Of a DNA stretch of 64,000 nucleotides, positions 51,386 through 61,050 are shown piece by piece. Source of the DNA: an uncultured Eubacteriales bacterium (GTDB taxonomy: Bacteria; Bacillota; Clostridia; Oscillospirales; Acutalibacteraceae). The stretch spans positions 83,825 through 147,824 of the forward strand of contig CAKSQO010000005.1 of assembly GCA_934486615.1 (NCBI GenBank). The letters are read 5' to 3'. Under the pieces are notes generated by a model, which saw only the letters and a list, made by a program, of their open reading frames with translations, was not told where the DNA came from and searched no databases. Within the stretch, counting starts at the first letter, position 1; the number at the start of each line of letters is the position of its first letter. The position numbers and the translations under genes were made by a program.

Positions 51386-51606
51386 TGCTTTTCAACCTCG
51401 TCAATATGTTCAATAATATCGGAAACATCGCATGAAAAATGAGAGCACAATCTATCTAATATTTCCATTGACACTTTCTCGTTTCTACCCATTTTATCCA
51501 TTGTGGATTTTGATATGTTGGTTTCTTCCATCAGTTGTTTTTTGGTCATTTCCTTATCAATTAACAACTTCCATAGTGGCTTATATGTAAAAGACAAATC
51601 CATCAC
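51382..51606 (-). CDS. Small XRE-type regulator of the methyltransferase genes
   Basis: 74 aa. HTH: WKLLIDKEMTKKQLMEETNI, SKSTMDKMGRNEKVSMEILD, RLCSHFSCDVSDIIE. Its promoter contains a palindrome that it may bind (51633-51658). It ends inside the start of the D12 methyltransferase, so it is coupled to both methyltransferases. Confidence 0.85.
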   Translation of the reverse strand: MMDLSFTYKPLWKLLIDKEMTKKQLMEETNISKSTMDKMGRNEKVSMEILDRLCSHFSCDVSDIIEHIDEVEKQ

Positions 51607-51622
51607 TCCTTAATATGTTGTG

Positions 51623-51658
51623 ATTATATCATAAAAGTACTGCAAATGCAATACTTTT
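51623..51658 (-). promoter_or_regulatory. Promoter and operator of the methyltransferase operon
   Basis: Minus-strand TTGCAT (51646-51651), 17-bp spacer, TATAAT (51623-51628). Overlapping the -35 box, AAAAGTA (51633-51639) and TACTTTT (51652-51658) flank a TGCA-AA-TGCA core: a 26-bp near-perfect palindrome typical of XRE/C-protein operators. Confidence 0.75.
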
Positions 51659-51690
51659 ATATCTATAACTAAAAAAACGGAAATAACATC

Positions 51691-51747
51691 AAAAAAAAAT
51701 GCGGCAGGGATTGCTCCCTGCCGTCGTTGTGTTTATACCGTGTAAAT
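51691..51747 (-). terminator. tnpV terminator, part of a duplicated 46-bp sequence
   Basis: CGGCAGGGATTGCTCCCTGCCG (51702-51723) is a hairpin followed on the minus strand by nine U. The 46 bp from 51702 recur at 44527. Confidence 0.88.
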
Positions 51748-52113
51748 CAGTTCCGCATTTATAATCTCCGTTGCGCGATTACGGATATTATTCATCTTCT
51801 GTACCCACAACATCATATCGGTTGATTTGAGTTCCTCGGTTACATTTTCTTTTTCGGCTAAGTCTTTTACCAGCCGGAGAAAAAGGTCTTGAGCCTGCTG
51901 TTCAATATCTGCAAGATATGAATTGAGCTTACCGCTTGTCAGCAAATTGTAGTAACGCACCTTATGATTTTGTTTCAAATATCGTTTATGCCTCAGTGCC
52001 CAAACGCCGATATTCGCTTCCTTTTCTTCTTCCGCCGGTAACAAATCAGGTAACATATAGTCGCCGACCTGCGTATAAGTACCGCCTGTTTGTTCAAAAA
52101 TTGTGTTTGCCAT
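51733..52113 (-). CDS. tnpV: TnpV-family transposon protein
   Basis: 126 aa. FEQTGGTYTQVGDYMLPDLL, VRYYNLLTSGKLNSYLADIE and WVQKMNNIRNRATEIINAEL match TnpV of the clostridial Tn4451-type mobilizable transposons. The function of TnpV is not established. GGAGGT precedes the ATG. It lies directly after the MobV relaxase (24 bp), as in Tn4451 relatives. A second copy of its last codons and terminator is at 44527. Confidence 0.88.
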   Translation of the reverse strand: MANTIFEQTGGTYTQVGDYMLPDLLPAEEEKEANIGVWALRHKRYLKQNHKVRYYNLLTSGKLNSYLADIEQQAQDLFLRLVKDLAEKENVTEELKSTDMMLWVQKMNNIRNRATEIINAELIYTV

Positions 52114-52137
52114 TTTGTTTTACCTCCAAAAATTTAT

Positions 52138-53298
52138 TTATCTTGAGCGTGGGTTTTCACGCTTACGACCTTTAATATTTCTTGTCTGTTCAAGCAACTC
52201 TTCAATTTGTTTATGCCCGAAAACCTTACGCAAAAGCTTGTAGTCTTTGACCTCTGAGCGCAAGTTCTCGTTTTCGCTTTTCAGTTTGCTGTTGATTTTA
52301 GACAACATTTCGTTCTCACGATATAGATTGCCGTTCGTGATATTTAATCTATGGTAATTGTCCCAACCTTCAAAGCAACGAGCCAATGCAGTCTTGACTA
52401 ACGCTTTTAATTTTTGAATAAGCGGCTCTGCAATTTTGGTTTTATATGCTTTTGCAGACATAAAACCTTGCGGCTCGGAGAGCTGATATTCGGGTGCATT
52501 ATCGAGCATTTCTTCCACATTTTTTAAGTTTTCCAAACCATCATCATAATTTAACACTTGCTCGGATAACACATTAAATTTGGCTTGCTTTTCTTCGATT
52601 TTAGCACCCAATTGTTCAAGTTCTGCTGTTCTTTCTTGCTTTTTATAATCAAGAACAGACAAATGTTTTTCGTGCGTTCCTTTGTGTTCCCACTCAATTC
52701 CGTGTCGTTCCATAACGAATGCGAGTGCGGATTTTTCTGCGCTTACCCATTGATTCCACTCGGTATCTCCACGAGTTCCGCCTTTGAAACCTTGTGCGGC
52801 TAACGCTTGTTTGAGGCTTACTCTCGTATCAAGTCCACGCTTGCTGCCGGTTGTGAACGGAACAAAATCAATATGCAAATGGGGCGTTGCCTCGTCCATA
52901 TGCAAATGAGCAGAGAACACTTTTAGGTTAGGATTTCGCTCTTGAAATCCACGGTAATACTCATCTAAAATTTGCCTTGCAAGCTGTCCGTTTTCGCTTT
53001 CGGCACTCATATTTTCCTTATCGCCAATCTGCAAAATAAGTTCGTGGAACGGCTTTTCCTGCTTTGAATTTCTGATTTTTTCATAATAGTTTTCTATTTT
53101 GCGGTCGGCTCTTGTCTGTTTTTCGTTGTACCTTTTGAGTGCTTCGTCAAACAATTCGTGATAGATTTTCTTTATCGGCTCTTTACAGTAATCAATGTTC
53201 AAATGCGTTCTGCTACCGTCAACATTTTCTGCCTTGAATTTGCGGCTGTTATGATTGACCGAGCCTTTACCCACCATTGCACTTATCGTTCTTTGCAT
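52138..53298 (-). CDS. MobV-family relaxase (Pre/Mob, TnpZ-like)
   Basis: 386 aa from the ATG at 53298 (GGAGGTG upstream); a longer frame to 53568 runs through the oriT-like hairpins. N-terminal QRTISAMVGKGSVNHNSRKF, ERNPNLKVFSAHLHMDEATP and HLHIDFVPF: the HxDExxPHxH metal motif of MobV relaxases is intact (HMDEATPHLH). The C-terminal third is coiled coil. It would nick at oriT and lead single-strand transfer using a helper conjugative element, since no type IV secretion genes are present. Confidence 0.93.
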   Translation of the reverse strand: MQRTISAMVGKGSVNHNSRKFKAENVDGSRTHLNIDYCKEPIKKIYHELFDEALKRYNEKQTRADRKIENYYEKIRNSKQEKPFHELILQIGDKENMSAESENGQLARQILDEYYRGFQERNPNLKVFSAHLHMDEATPHLHIDFVPFTTGSKRGLDTRVSLKQALAAQGFKGGTRGDTEWNQWVSAEKSALAFVMERHGIEWEHKGTHEKHLSVLDYKKQERTAELEQLGAKIEEKQAKFNVLSEQVLNYDDGLENLKNVEEMLDNAPEYQLSEPQGFMSAKAYKTKIAEPLIQKLKALVKTALARCFEGWDNYHRLNITNGNLYRENEMLSKINSKLKSENENLRSEVKDYKLLRKVFGHKQIEELLEQTRNIKGRKRENPRSR

Positions 53299-53341
53299 TA
53301 TATACACCTCCAATCTCACAAACTTGTTCGTCCTCGGTTCT

Positions 53342-53457
53342 GTTACTCTTGTCAAGAGTAACGCAAAAGCACTTTTGACAGGCAAGCCCATCAAAAATGC
53401 AACCTGCAAGCAGGTTTTGCGCTCTCCGAGGGGCAGTGACTGTCCTTTGAAAAGGAC
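53342..53457. other. Candidate oriT region (three successive hairpins)
   Basis: Between the ATPase and relaxase genes: a perfect 10-bp inverted repeat GTTACTCTTG-T-CAAGAGTAAC (53342-53362), AACCTGC/GCAGGTT (53401-53416) and GTCCTTT/AAAGGAC (53442-53457). MobV origins of transfer usually lie just upstream of the relaxase gene, as here. Position and structure only; the nick site is not identified. Confidence 0.55.
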
Positions 53458-53545
53458 ACCCTGCACCCCGTCTAAACTTTCACCGTGTCGGTCTGCGTCG
53501 ATAGTGACGGCGATTTTACCACCGCCTAAAACAGCGACACAACCG

Positions 53546-54697
53546 TCACACATCGTCACGCTGTTCATATATCAAACTGACTTTACGCCCATCGTGACAG
53601 CGTTTGTTTTGATAACTTATCCCATATTCATTAAACAAACGCCCTGCGTTGATATTCAACTTCATAGTCAGTGAATTTGCTTTCATATCAACGCCGAGAA
53701 ATTCAACAAGCTCCGTCGGACTGCCATACCATTCGGGATTTTCATTTGTAATTTTGCCGGCGATATTTTCAAGCAATGGTTCGGGCGGCAACTTCCAAAG
53801 TTCCGTTTCGGTTCTCTCAAGTTCCCACACAAGGGTTTCGGGATTACGATTAAGATAAATCTTTTGGTCCGGCTGATCTCTGCCTGAAACTTCAAGCATT
53901 GCCGAATTGCTTGTTCGTTTTTCTTTCCGTAAAATAAAGCCACCGTCGGCGGCGCCAAGCAATCCGTTTGTACCCGAAATCATATCAAACTTATCATCGG
54001 AGTTTTGCTTGCGTGTATGGTGAACAAGTAGCAAACATATTCCGTAACTGTCCGCAAACTTTTTAAGTCTCGTGATAATCTCATAATCGTTTGCGTAACT
54101 ATAATTATCTCCGCCCATTTCACGCACCTTTTGAAGAGTATCTATGATAATCAATTTTGTATCGGGGTGTTCAGCCATAAATCTTGTAAGCTGTTCATCA
54201 AGTCCATTTCCAAGTTGACCCGCCGAAACAGAGAAGTACAAATTATCCGCACTTTCTGTTCCGAACATCCTGTACAATCTTTCCTGCAATCTGTGGTAAT
54301 CATCTTCGAGAGCAAGGTACAGCACCGTTCCTTTTCGTACATCATAATTCCAAAGCGGTATGCCTGTACTGATGTGATATGCAAGCTGTGCCATAAGAAA
54401 ACTTTTGCCAAGTTTCGGTGCTCCTGCAAAGATATATGTTCCTGGGTAAAGCAAGCCGTCAATCAATGGCGGTTTGCTTTGATACACCGTGTTATACAAC
54501 TCACGCATAGAAATCGTTTTCAAATGTGATGGATCGAGCTGTTGCAAAAATTCTTTTTGCATTTCTTCAAGATAATCATCTAAACTCTTGTTATTTTCGT
54601 TAAAATCAGTTATACTGTTGTTAGTTTGTTTTAGGATTGACTGCTCTGTATCTGCGCCAACAGATGTAACCGGAGCGGTCTTTTCTTTTTCTGTCAT
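53546..54697 (-). CDS. RepA-like RecA-fold ATPase
   Basis: 383 aa. Walker A GTYIFAGAPKLGKSFLMAQL, Walker B TKLIIIDTLQKV, sensor LLLVHHTRKQNSDDKFDMIS; GTVLYLALEDDYHRLQERL is characteristic of hexameric plasmid RepA/phage helicase loader-type ATPases. It may drive replication of the excised circle. It overlaps the MobC-like gene by 4 bp and precedes the relaxase. Confidence 0.85.
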   Translation of the reverse strand: MTEKEKTAPVTSVGADTEQSILKQTNNSITDFNENNKSLDDYLEEMQKEFLQQLDPSHLKTISMRELYNTVYQSKPPLIDGLLYPGTYIFAGAPKLGKSFLMAQLAYHISTGIPLWNYDVRKGTVLYLALEDDYHRLQERLYRMFGTESADNLYFSVSAGQLGNGLDEQLTRFMAEHPDTKLIIIDTLQKVREMGGDNYSYANDYEIITRLKKFADSYGICLLLVHHTRKQNSDDKFDMISGTNGLLGAADGGFILRKEKRTSNSAMLEVSGRDQPDQKIYLNRNPETLVWELERTETELWKLPPEPLLENIAGKITNENPEWYGSPTELVEFLGVDMKANSLTMKLNINAGRLFNEYGISYQNKRCHDGRKVSLIYEQRDDV

Positions 54698-55020
54698 TCC
54701 GATACCTCCTTTAATCCGCCGAGAATATCGGCAATCATTTCGATTAAGTCAAGCAATTCATCATTGACTTCACCGCCTTTTTCAATTCTCTGTAATTCCG
54801 TAAGTACATCTGCAAGATTATCACGCAATGCCTTGTATACTCTCGGATTGCCTTGAACTATAACTTTTTTGTCGGTAAGTCGCCTTGTGATATAGTCCTG
54901 CTTGGTTAAACCCGATAACTGAACATAGCGTTCGATCTGCTCCCACTCCTCCGGTGAAACTCTAAAAGCCACAGTTTTATTTCTCCAACGGTTGTGTTCA
55001 TCTCTGTTTTTCAGTGACAT
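54694..55020 (-). CDS. MobC-like relaxosome accessory protein
   Basis: 108 aa. FRVSPEEWEQIERYVQLSGL-TKQDYITRRL is a ribbon-helix-helix motif typical of MobC/plasmid mobilization proteins; the rest is helical (ALRDNLADVLTELQRIEKGG). It binds oriT and helps the relaxase. It lies 2 bp after the integrase stop, so integrase, MobC and ATPase form one transcript. Confidence 0.8.
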   Translation of the reverse strand: MSLKNRDEHNRWRNKTVAFRVSPEEWEQIERYVQLSGLTKQDYITRRLTDKKVIVQGNPRVYKALRDNLADVLTELQRIEKGGEVNDELLDLIEMIADILGGLKEVSE

Positions 55021-55022
55021 AA

Positions 55023-56096
55023 TTATTTACCCCTTTCCATATCTAATTTTTCCGCCATTTCAGTCTGCTTTGAGGGAAACAGGTGTGCATAGTTATAAGT
55101 AACATCAATGCTTTCGTGACCCACTCGGTCTGCAATAGCTGTTGCAGAAAATCCCATATCGATCAGCAAACTGACGTGACTGTGACGAATATCGTGAATA
55201 CGAATTCTTTTAATACCGGCTTGTTTAGAACCTCGTTCCATTTCTCTGTATAAATAGCTTTTTGTAATAGGAAACATTCTGTCGTCCAAGCCTACATCAT
55301 AGAGCATTTTCAGATAATCCTGCATTTCATCACAAAGAAAACTCGGTATCTTTATCGTCCTGTTACTCTTTTCTGTTTTCGGCGAAGTTACAATATCTCT
55401 GCCATTCAAGTGCTGAAATGACTTGTTAATTGTGACAGTCTGCTTTTCAAAATTAAAATCCGCAGGTGTTAATGCCAACAACTCGCCCTCACGAATACCC
55501 GTCCAATAGAGCATTTCAAAAGCGTAATAGGATAAAGGCTTATCCATCATCACATCGGCAAATTTAAGATATTCGTCTTTTGTCCAAAAGAGCATTTCAC
55601 GATTTTTCTTTTTGCCCATACTTCCTGCTTTTTGGCAAGGATTTTCTTTCAAGTTATAGTACCTAACTGCGTGGTTAAAGATTGCCGACAACTGATTGTG
55701 AATTGTTTTCAAATACACCGGCGAATAAGGCTTGCCTTTATCATCCTTGTAATTGATAAGTTCATTTTGCCAAGTGATAATTTGCTGTGCCGTTATGTTG
55801 CACATTTTCAGCTTACCGAAATATGGAATAAGCTTTTTATCAATAATATGTTTCTTGGTTTCCCAGGTGTTTTCTTTAAGTCGAGTCTGCATATCTTCAG
55901 AGTAATGTTCAACAAAACTCTTGAAATTCATATCCAAATCTCCACCAAGCTTATTAAGCTGTTCTCGCTCCCAAGATTGCGCTTCACGCTTTGTCTTAAA
56001 ACCTCGTTTTTGCGTTTGCTTTCTTTCACCGTTCCAATCGGTATAGCGATAGAGAACACGCCAAGTATTTGTTTTTTCTTCTTTATATACTGCCAT
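55023..56096 (-). CDS. int: Tyrosine recombinase (integrase) of the mobile element
   Basis: 357 aa from ATG 56096 (GAGAGG upstream). N-terminal arm-binding AP2-like region (WRVLYRYTDWNGERKQTQKR), SAM-like core, and catalytic residues R (LYWTGIREGELLALTP), HxxR (IRIHDIRHSHVSL), H (VGHESIDV) and Tyr (TYNYAHLF). Phage/Tn916-type family. It inserts the element at the end of guaA. It overlaps no gene and follows the excisionase-like HTH by 4 bp. Confidence 0.95.
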   Translation of the reverse strand: MAVYKEEKTNTWRVLYRYTDWNGERKQTQKRGFKTKREAQSWEREQLNKLGGDLDMNFKSFVEHYSEDMQTRLKENTWETKKHIIDKKLIPYFGKLKMCNITAQQIITWQNELINYKDDKGKPYSPVYLKTIHNQLSAIFNHAVRYYNLKENPCQKAGSMGKKKNREMLFWTKDEYLKFADVMMDKPLSYYAFEMLYWTGIREGELLALTPADFNFEKQTVTINKSFQHLNGRDIVTSPKTEKSNRTIKIPSFLCDEMQDYLKMLYDVGLDDRMFPITKSYLYREMERGSKQAGIKRIRIHDIRHSHVSLLIDMGFSATAIADRVGHESIDVTYNYAHLFPSKQTEMAEKLDMERGK

Positions 56097-56100
56097 AAAT

Positions 56101-56295
56101 TTACCTCTCTTTCTTGCCGGCACCGTAACAGGTGCGTTCTGTAAAATATTGTTTGTTTACTCTTCCGGAAATCACCATATAGCCTTTTTCGGCTAACTCG
56201 GCATTGAGCTTTTGGACGATTTTGTAGGCATAGGATTTGGAAACACCCAATTCCTGTGCCACCTCATCTACTTTCATAAAGCTTGCACTTTCCAT
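56101..56295 (-). CDS. Excisionase-like small HTH protein
   Basis: 64 aa. FMKVDEVAQELGVSKSYAYK then IVQKLNAELAEKGY: a MerR/excisionase-type winged helix with a basic tail. Immediately upstream of int, where Xis proteins usually lie; it should bend the att DNA and favour excision. Confidence 0.82.
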   Translation of the reverse strand: MESASFMKVDEVAQELGVSKSYAYKIVQKLNAELAEKGYMVISGRVNKQYFTERTCYGAGKKER

Positions 56296-56447
56296 TTCAT
56301 CACCCCTTTCTGTTTTAAATATAATTTTCTTATTTAGTGTCGGATACTTTCTGACCGCATTCCGATTTGCCCGAGCGGATACACCATTACCGTGATGTAT
56401 GACGGTTATTCAATTTTTGCAAATAACTTAACGCTATTTGCTTAATG

Positions 56448-56476
56448 ATTATACTAAACATATTCCGTTATGTCAA
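56448..56476 (-). promoter_or_regulatory. Promoter of xis-int-mob genes
   Basis: Minus-strand TTGACA (56471-56476), 17-bp spacer, TATAAT (56448-56453). Confidence 0.88.
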
Positions 56477-56525
56477 GTGGTTTCTATAAAAATATTAAAC
56501 TTTTTTGTTTTATGTTACTTGACAT
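56470..56525. promoter_or_regulatory. Likely repressor operators
   Basis: ATGTCAAGT (56470-56478) and its inverse ACTTGACAT (56517-56525) cover the -35 boxes of both divergent promoters, a layout suited to an XRE repressor switching both. Confidence 0.55.
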
Positions 56526-56548
56526 CACTTAACTTGTTATGCTATGAT
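56519..56548 (+). promoter_or_regulatory. Promoter of the XRE-HEPN-like operon
   Basis: TTGACA (56519-56524), 18-bp spacer, TATGAT (56543-56548). Confidence 0.82.
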
Positions 56549-56578
56549 GTTTAATAGTAAAGTGAGAGGAGCTATAGT

Positions 56579-57058
56579 ATGGCTATCGGCGAAAGAATAA
56601 GATTTTTTAGAAATTTAAAAGGTATGACTCAAAAGTATCTCGGTATGCAGGTGGGCTTTCCGGAGAAAACCGCTGACATTCGTATGGCACAGTATGAATC
56701 CGGAAGTAGAACGCCTAAGGCTGATTTAACAAACAACCTTGCAAATATATTCGGTGTTTCTACAAGTGCTTTGACTGTGCCGGATATTGACAGCTACAAC
56801 GGATTAATGCACACTTTGTTTACTCTTGAGGATTTATACGGTTTCCGTATTGGTAAACTTGATGATGAGCTTTGCATACGCCTTGATAAAGGTATGGGAA
56901 CAAACTATCTTACAATGTTTGATATGTTTTCAGCTTGGCAAGAGCAAGCTGAAAAACTGAAGAATGGCGAAATTACAAAAGAGGAATATGACCACTGGCG
57001 TTATAACTATCCAAAGTTCAATGTTCTTAATAGTGATAAGGAGACTGCGAATGAATGA
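56579..57058 (+). CDS. XRE-family repressor of the mobile element
   Basis: 159 aa. HTH in residues 5-65: GERIRFFRNLKGMTQKYLGM, QYESGSRTPKADLTNNLANI. The C-terminal 90 residues (DSYNGLMHTLFTLEDLYGFR, WQEQAEKLKNGEITKEEYDH) are of a type common in ICE repressors. It probably controls its own and the xis-int promoter. It overlaps the next gene by 8 bp. AGAGGAG precedes the ATG. Confidence 0.85.
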   Translation: MAIGERIRFFRNLKGMTQKYLGMQVGFPEKTADIRMAQYESGSRTPKADLTNNLANIFGVSTSALTVPDIDSYNGLMHTLFTLEDLYGFRIGKLDDELCIRLDKGMGTNYLTMFDMFSAWQEQAEKLKNGEITKEEYDHWRYNYPKFNVLNSDKETANE

Positions 57059-57731
57059 TTTACCATTTGAAACACTGCTGAAAGCTAATGATTTAAAAGA
57101 CAGATGGTATCCTACACCAATTAACACTTTGAAACATTCAGTTAAGATTGACATGAGCATTGAAAACGCCAGGGCGCTGCATAGTAACATAGCATATAAC
57201 TTGCAATACATTGAGTTTTTGGAAAAAGAACTTGGGGAATTGAACTTATCAAGTGTTGTATACATAATGGTTGTTAAAAACTATGTAATTACAAGTATGT
57301 CAATTATTGAAGGGTTATTTACTAATATTGTAAAATCAAATGATTGGTGGAAAACTTCAGATTTGGAAAGTTTAGGAACAACTCAAGCCAATGAAACAAA
57401 ATTTGAAGATCAAAAGTATATAATAAAAACCGAACTACTCAAAAAGGTTGAGCCATATAATGTTCAAATGAATTTGGACGAATTAATCAAAATTTTGAAT
57501 CGACACCATTCCGCTTTAGGAGTTGATCATCTTATTTATCCAGCACTAAAGCGATTAAAGGATTTGAGAAATAGAGTTCATCTACAGAAAACCGAAGGAA
57601 ATACAGATCACGATTACAATGCGTTTGATTATTCGGTAAAAAACGAAATGAGCGAAATTCTACACGATATACTTACTTCGCCCAAAATAACAGACCGCCC
57701 CGAAACATTTAATTTTATTAAAAGCGAATAA
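57051..57731 (+). CDS. Unknown protein with a HEPN-like motif, coupled to the XRE repressor
   Basis: 226 aa from ATG 57051 (AAGGAG upstream). All-helical, with VVKNYVITSMSIIEGLFTNI in the middle and the C-terminal ALKRLKDLRNRVHLQKTEGN, which resembles the R-x4-6-H of HEPN ribonucleases. Family not recognised. Given the overlap with the XRE gene and its place at the end of a defence island, it could be a toxin or abortive infection effector neutralised by the repressor. Confidence 0.55.
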   Translation: MNDLPFETLLKANDLKDRWYPTPINTLKHSVKIDMSIENARALHSNIAYNLQYIEFLEKELGELNLSSVVYIMVVKNYVITSMSIIEGLFTNIVKSNDWWKTSDLESLGTTQANETKFEDQKYIIKTELLKKVEPYNVQMNLDELIKILNRHHSALGVDHLIYPALKRLKDLRNRVHLQKTEGNTDHDYNAFDYSVKNEMSEILHDILTSPKITDRPETFNFIKSE

Positions 57732-57739
57732 AAAGAAAA

Positions 57740-57778
57740 AAGAGCTAACTGACTTCTCAAAAAATCAGTTAGCTCTTC
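57740..57778 (+). terminator. Terminator after the HEPN-like gene
   Basis: AAGAGCTAACTGA pairs with TCAGTTAGCTCTT, followed by CACTTTT. Confidence 0.9.
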
Positions 57779-57799
57779 ACTTTTACAATAATTCAAATT

Positions 57800-57819
57800 A
57801 TGTTGCCATTTTGTTGCCA
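57800..57819. other. Integrase arm-type direct repeats, right end
   Basis: ATGTTGCCATTTTGTTGCCA contains two GTTGCCA units 11 bp apart; nearly the same at 44762-44781. Such repeats near the ends of elements are arm-binding sites of tyrosine integrases. Confidence 0.6.
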
Positions 57820-57877
57820 AAAAGCATATACAATCGGCAAAAGCCCAGTAAAATAAGGCTTTTTCACGGGTGTGAAA

Positions 57878-59428
<1,551 letters not shown>

Positions 59429-59443
59429 ATTTCCTCCCAAAAG

Positions 59444-60874
59444 TTAAACGTTGATCTCGGCCTTGTAGCCAAGCTCGTCGGAGTAGCGCTCGAGCACGGG
59501 CGCGACGCACTCGTTAAGGAAGTCGTCGGTCTGCTCGGGGGAGCGGCCGATGAAGTTTTCGGGCTTGAGCACGGCGAGGATTTCGTCGCGGGTCATGCCG
59601 AAAGCGGGGTCGGCGCTTATGCGGTCGATGAGGTCGTTCGGCTCGCCGTCGACCTTGATTCTCGCGGCTGCGGCGACGGAGTGCCGGCGGATCCTCTCGT
59701 GCAGCTCCTGACGGTCGCCGCCGCGCTTGACGGCGTCCATCATAATATTCTCGGTCGCCATAAAGGGCAGCTCGTCGCGCAGGTGCTTCTCGATGACCTT
59801 CGGATAGACGACGAGGCCGTCGACGACGTTGATGTAGAGCGCCAAGACAGCGTCGGTCGCGAGGAACGCCTCGGGCACGCTGATGCGCTTGTTCGCGGAG
59901 TCGTCGAGCGTGCGCTCGAACCACTGGGTCGCGGCGGTTATCGCGGGGTTGGACGCGTCACAGATGACGTAGCGCGCAAGCGACGCGATGCGCTCGGAGC
60001 GCATGGGATTGCGCTTGTAGGCCATGGCCGACGAGCCGATCTGACCCTTTTCAAAAGGCTCTTCGATCTCTTTGAGATGAGCCAGCAGGCGAATGTCGTT
60101 TGAGAACTTGGCGGCGCTTTGGGCAATTCCGCTGAGGACGTTGACGACCATGCTGTCAACCTTGCGCGAGTAGGTCTGACCCGAGACGGGGGCGACGCGC
60201 TCAAAGCCCATTTTCTCGGCGATGAGGCGGTCGAGCTTGCGGCACTTTTCGTGGTCGCCGCCGAACAGCTCGAGAAAGCTCGCCTGGGTGCCCGTGGTGC
60301 CCTTGCAGCCGAGCAGAGCCATGCACCCGATGCGGTGTTCAAGCTCGTCGAGGTCGAGCAGCAGGTCGTTGAGCCAGAGGGTCGCGCGCTTGCCGACGGT
60401 GGTGGGCTGCGCCGACTGGAAGTGGGTAAACGCGAGAGTCGGCTGAGCGCGGTGCTCCTTGGCAAACTTCGCAAGCTCGCTTATCAGCGAGACGAGCTTG
60501 GAGCGGATAAGCTCAAGCCCCTTGCGCATGACGATGATGTCGGTGTTGTCGCCGACGTAGCAGCTGGTAGCGCCCAGGTGAATGATTCCCTTTGCCTCGG
60601 GGCACTGAACGCCGAAAGCGTAGACGTGCGACATAACGTCGTGGCGGCATTCCTTTTCGCGCTTTAAGGCGACGTCGTAGTTGATGTCGTCCAGGTGCGC
60701 GCGCATCTGCTCAAGCTGAACGTCGGTGATGTCGAGCCCAAGCTCCTGTTCGCTTTCGGCAAGGGCAAGCCAAAGCCTGCGCCATGTCGAAAATTTGGTG
60801 TCATTTGAAAACAGCTTCTGCATCTCCTTGCTTGCATAACGCGAGCAAAGGGGACTTTGATAAGTGTCGTTCAT
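59444..60874 (-). CDS. purB: Adenylosuccinate lyase
   Basis: 476 aa from ATG 60874 (GGAGGG upstream); a longer frame to 61204 crosses both tRNA genes. Signature motifs: HLGATSCYVGDNTDIIVMR, LAFTHFQSAQPTTVGKRATL, and GQIGSSAMAYKRNPMRSERI, the fumarase/aspartase superfamily signature. It acts twice in purine synthesis, releasing fumarate from SAICAR and from adenylosuccinate. It resembles the long (about 475 aa) form with extended C-terminus. Confidence 0.97.
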   Translation of the reverse strand: MNDTYQSPLCSRYASKEMQKLFSNDTKFSTWRRLWLALAESEQELGLDITDVQLEQMRAHLDDINYDVALKREKECRHDVMSHVYAFGVQCPEAKGIIHLGATSCYVGDNTDIIVMRKGLELIRSKLVSLISELAKFAKEHRAQPTLAFTHFQSAQPTTVGKRATLWLNDLLLDLDELEHRIGCMALLGCKGTTGTQASFLELFGGDHEKCRKLDRLIAEKMGFERVAPVSGQTYSRKVDSMVVNVLSGIAQSAAKFSNDIRLLAHLKEIEEPFEKGQIGSSAMAYKRNPMRSERIASLARYVICDASNPAITAATQWFERTLDDSANKRISVPEAFLATDAVLALYINVVDGLVVYPKVIEKHLRDELPFMATENIMMDAVKRGGDRQELHERIRRHSVAAAARIKVDGEPNDLIDRISADPAFGMTRDEILAVLKPENFIGRSPEQTDDFLNECVAPVLERYSDELGYKAEINV

Positions 60875-60909
60875 CTGCGCCCTCCGTAAAGATCGTTTTA
60901 ATAAATTTA

Positions 60910-60938
60910 AGTATACAACAATTTTCGCGGCTTGTCTA
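60910..60938 (-). promoter_or_regulatory. Promoter for purB-guaA
   Basis: Minus-strand TAGACA (60933-60938), 17-bp spacer, TATACT (60910-60915). Confidence 0.7.
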
Positions 60939-60996
60939 TCAAAAGTGACGCTTAATTTTGTACAAATAACGTGAAAAAAGAAGCGCAAAATTATTC

Positions 60997-61026
60997 TTGA
61001 CAAGCAGGGTGGGTTTATGATATTAT
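60997..61026 (+). promoter_or_regulatory. Promoter for the tRNA-Ser genes
   Basis: TTGACA (60997-61002), 18-bp spacer, TATTAT (61021-61026), 24 bp before the first tRNA. Confidence 0.82.
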
Positions 61027-61050
61027 AGTCAATGCTCATCGAGTACGCTT

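Noticed and set aside
53299..53568. N-terminal extension of the relaxase to 53568
   Set aside because: It crosses three hairpins of the oriT-like region and lacks similarity to relaxases; GGAGGTG supports the ATG at 53298.
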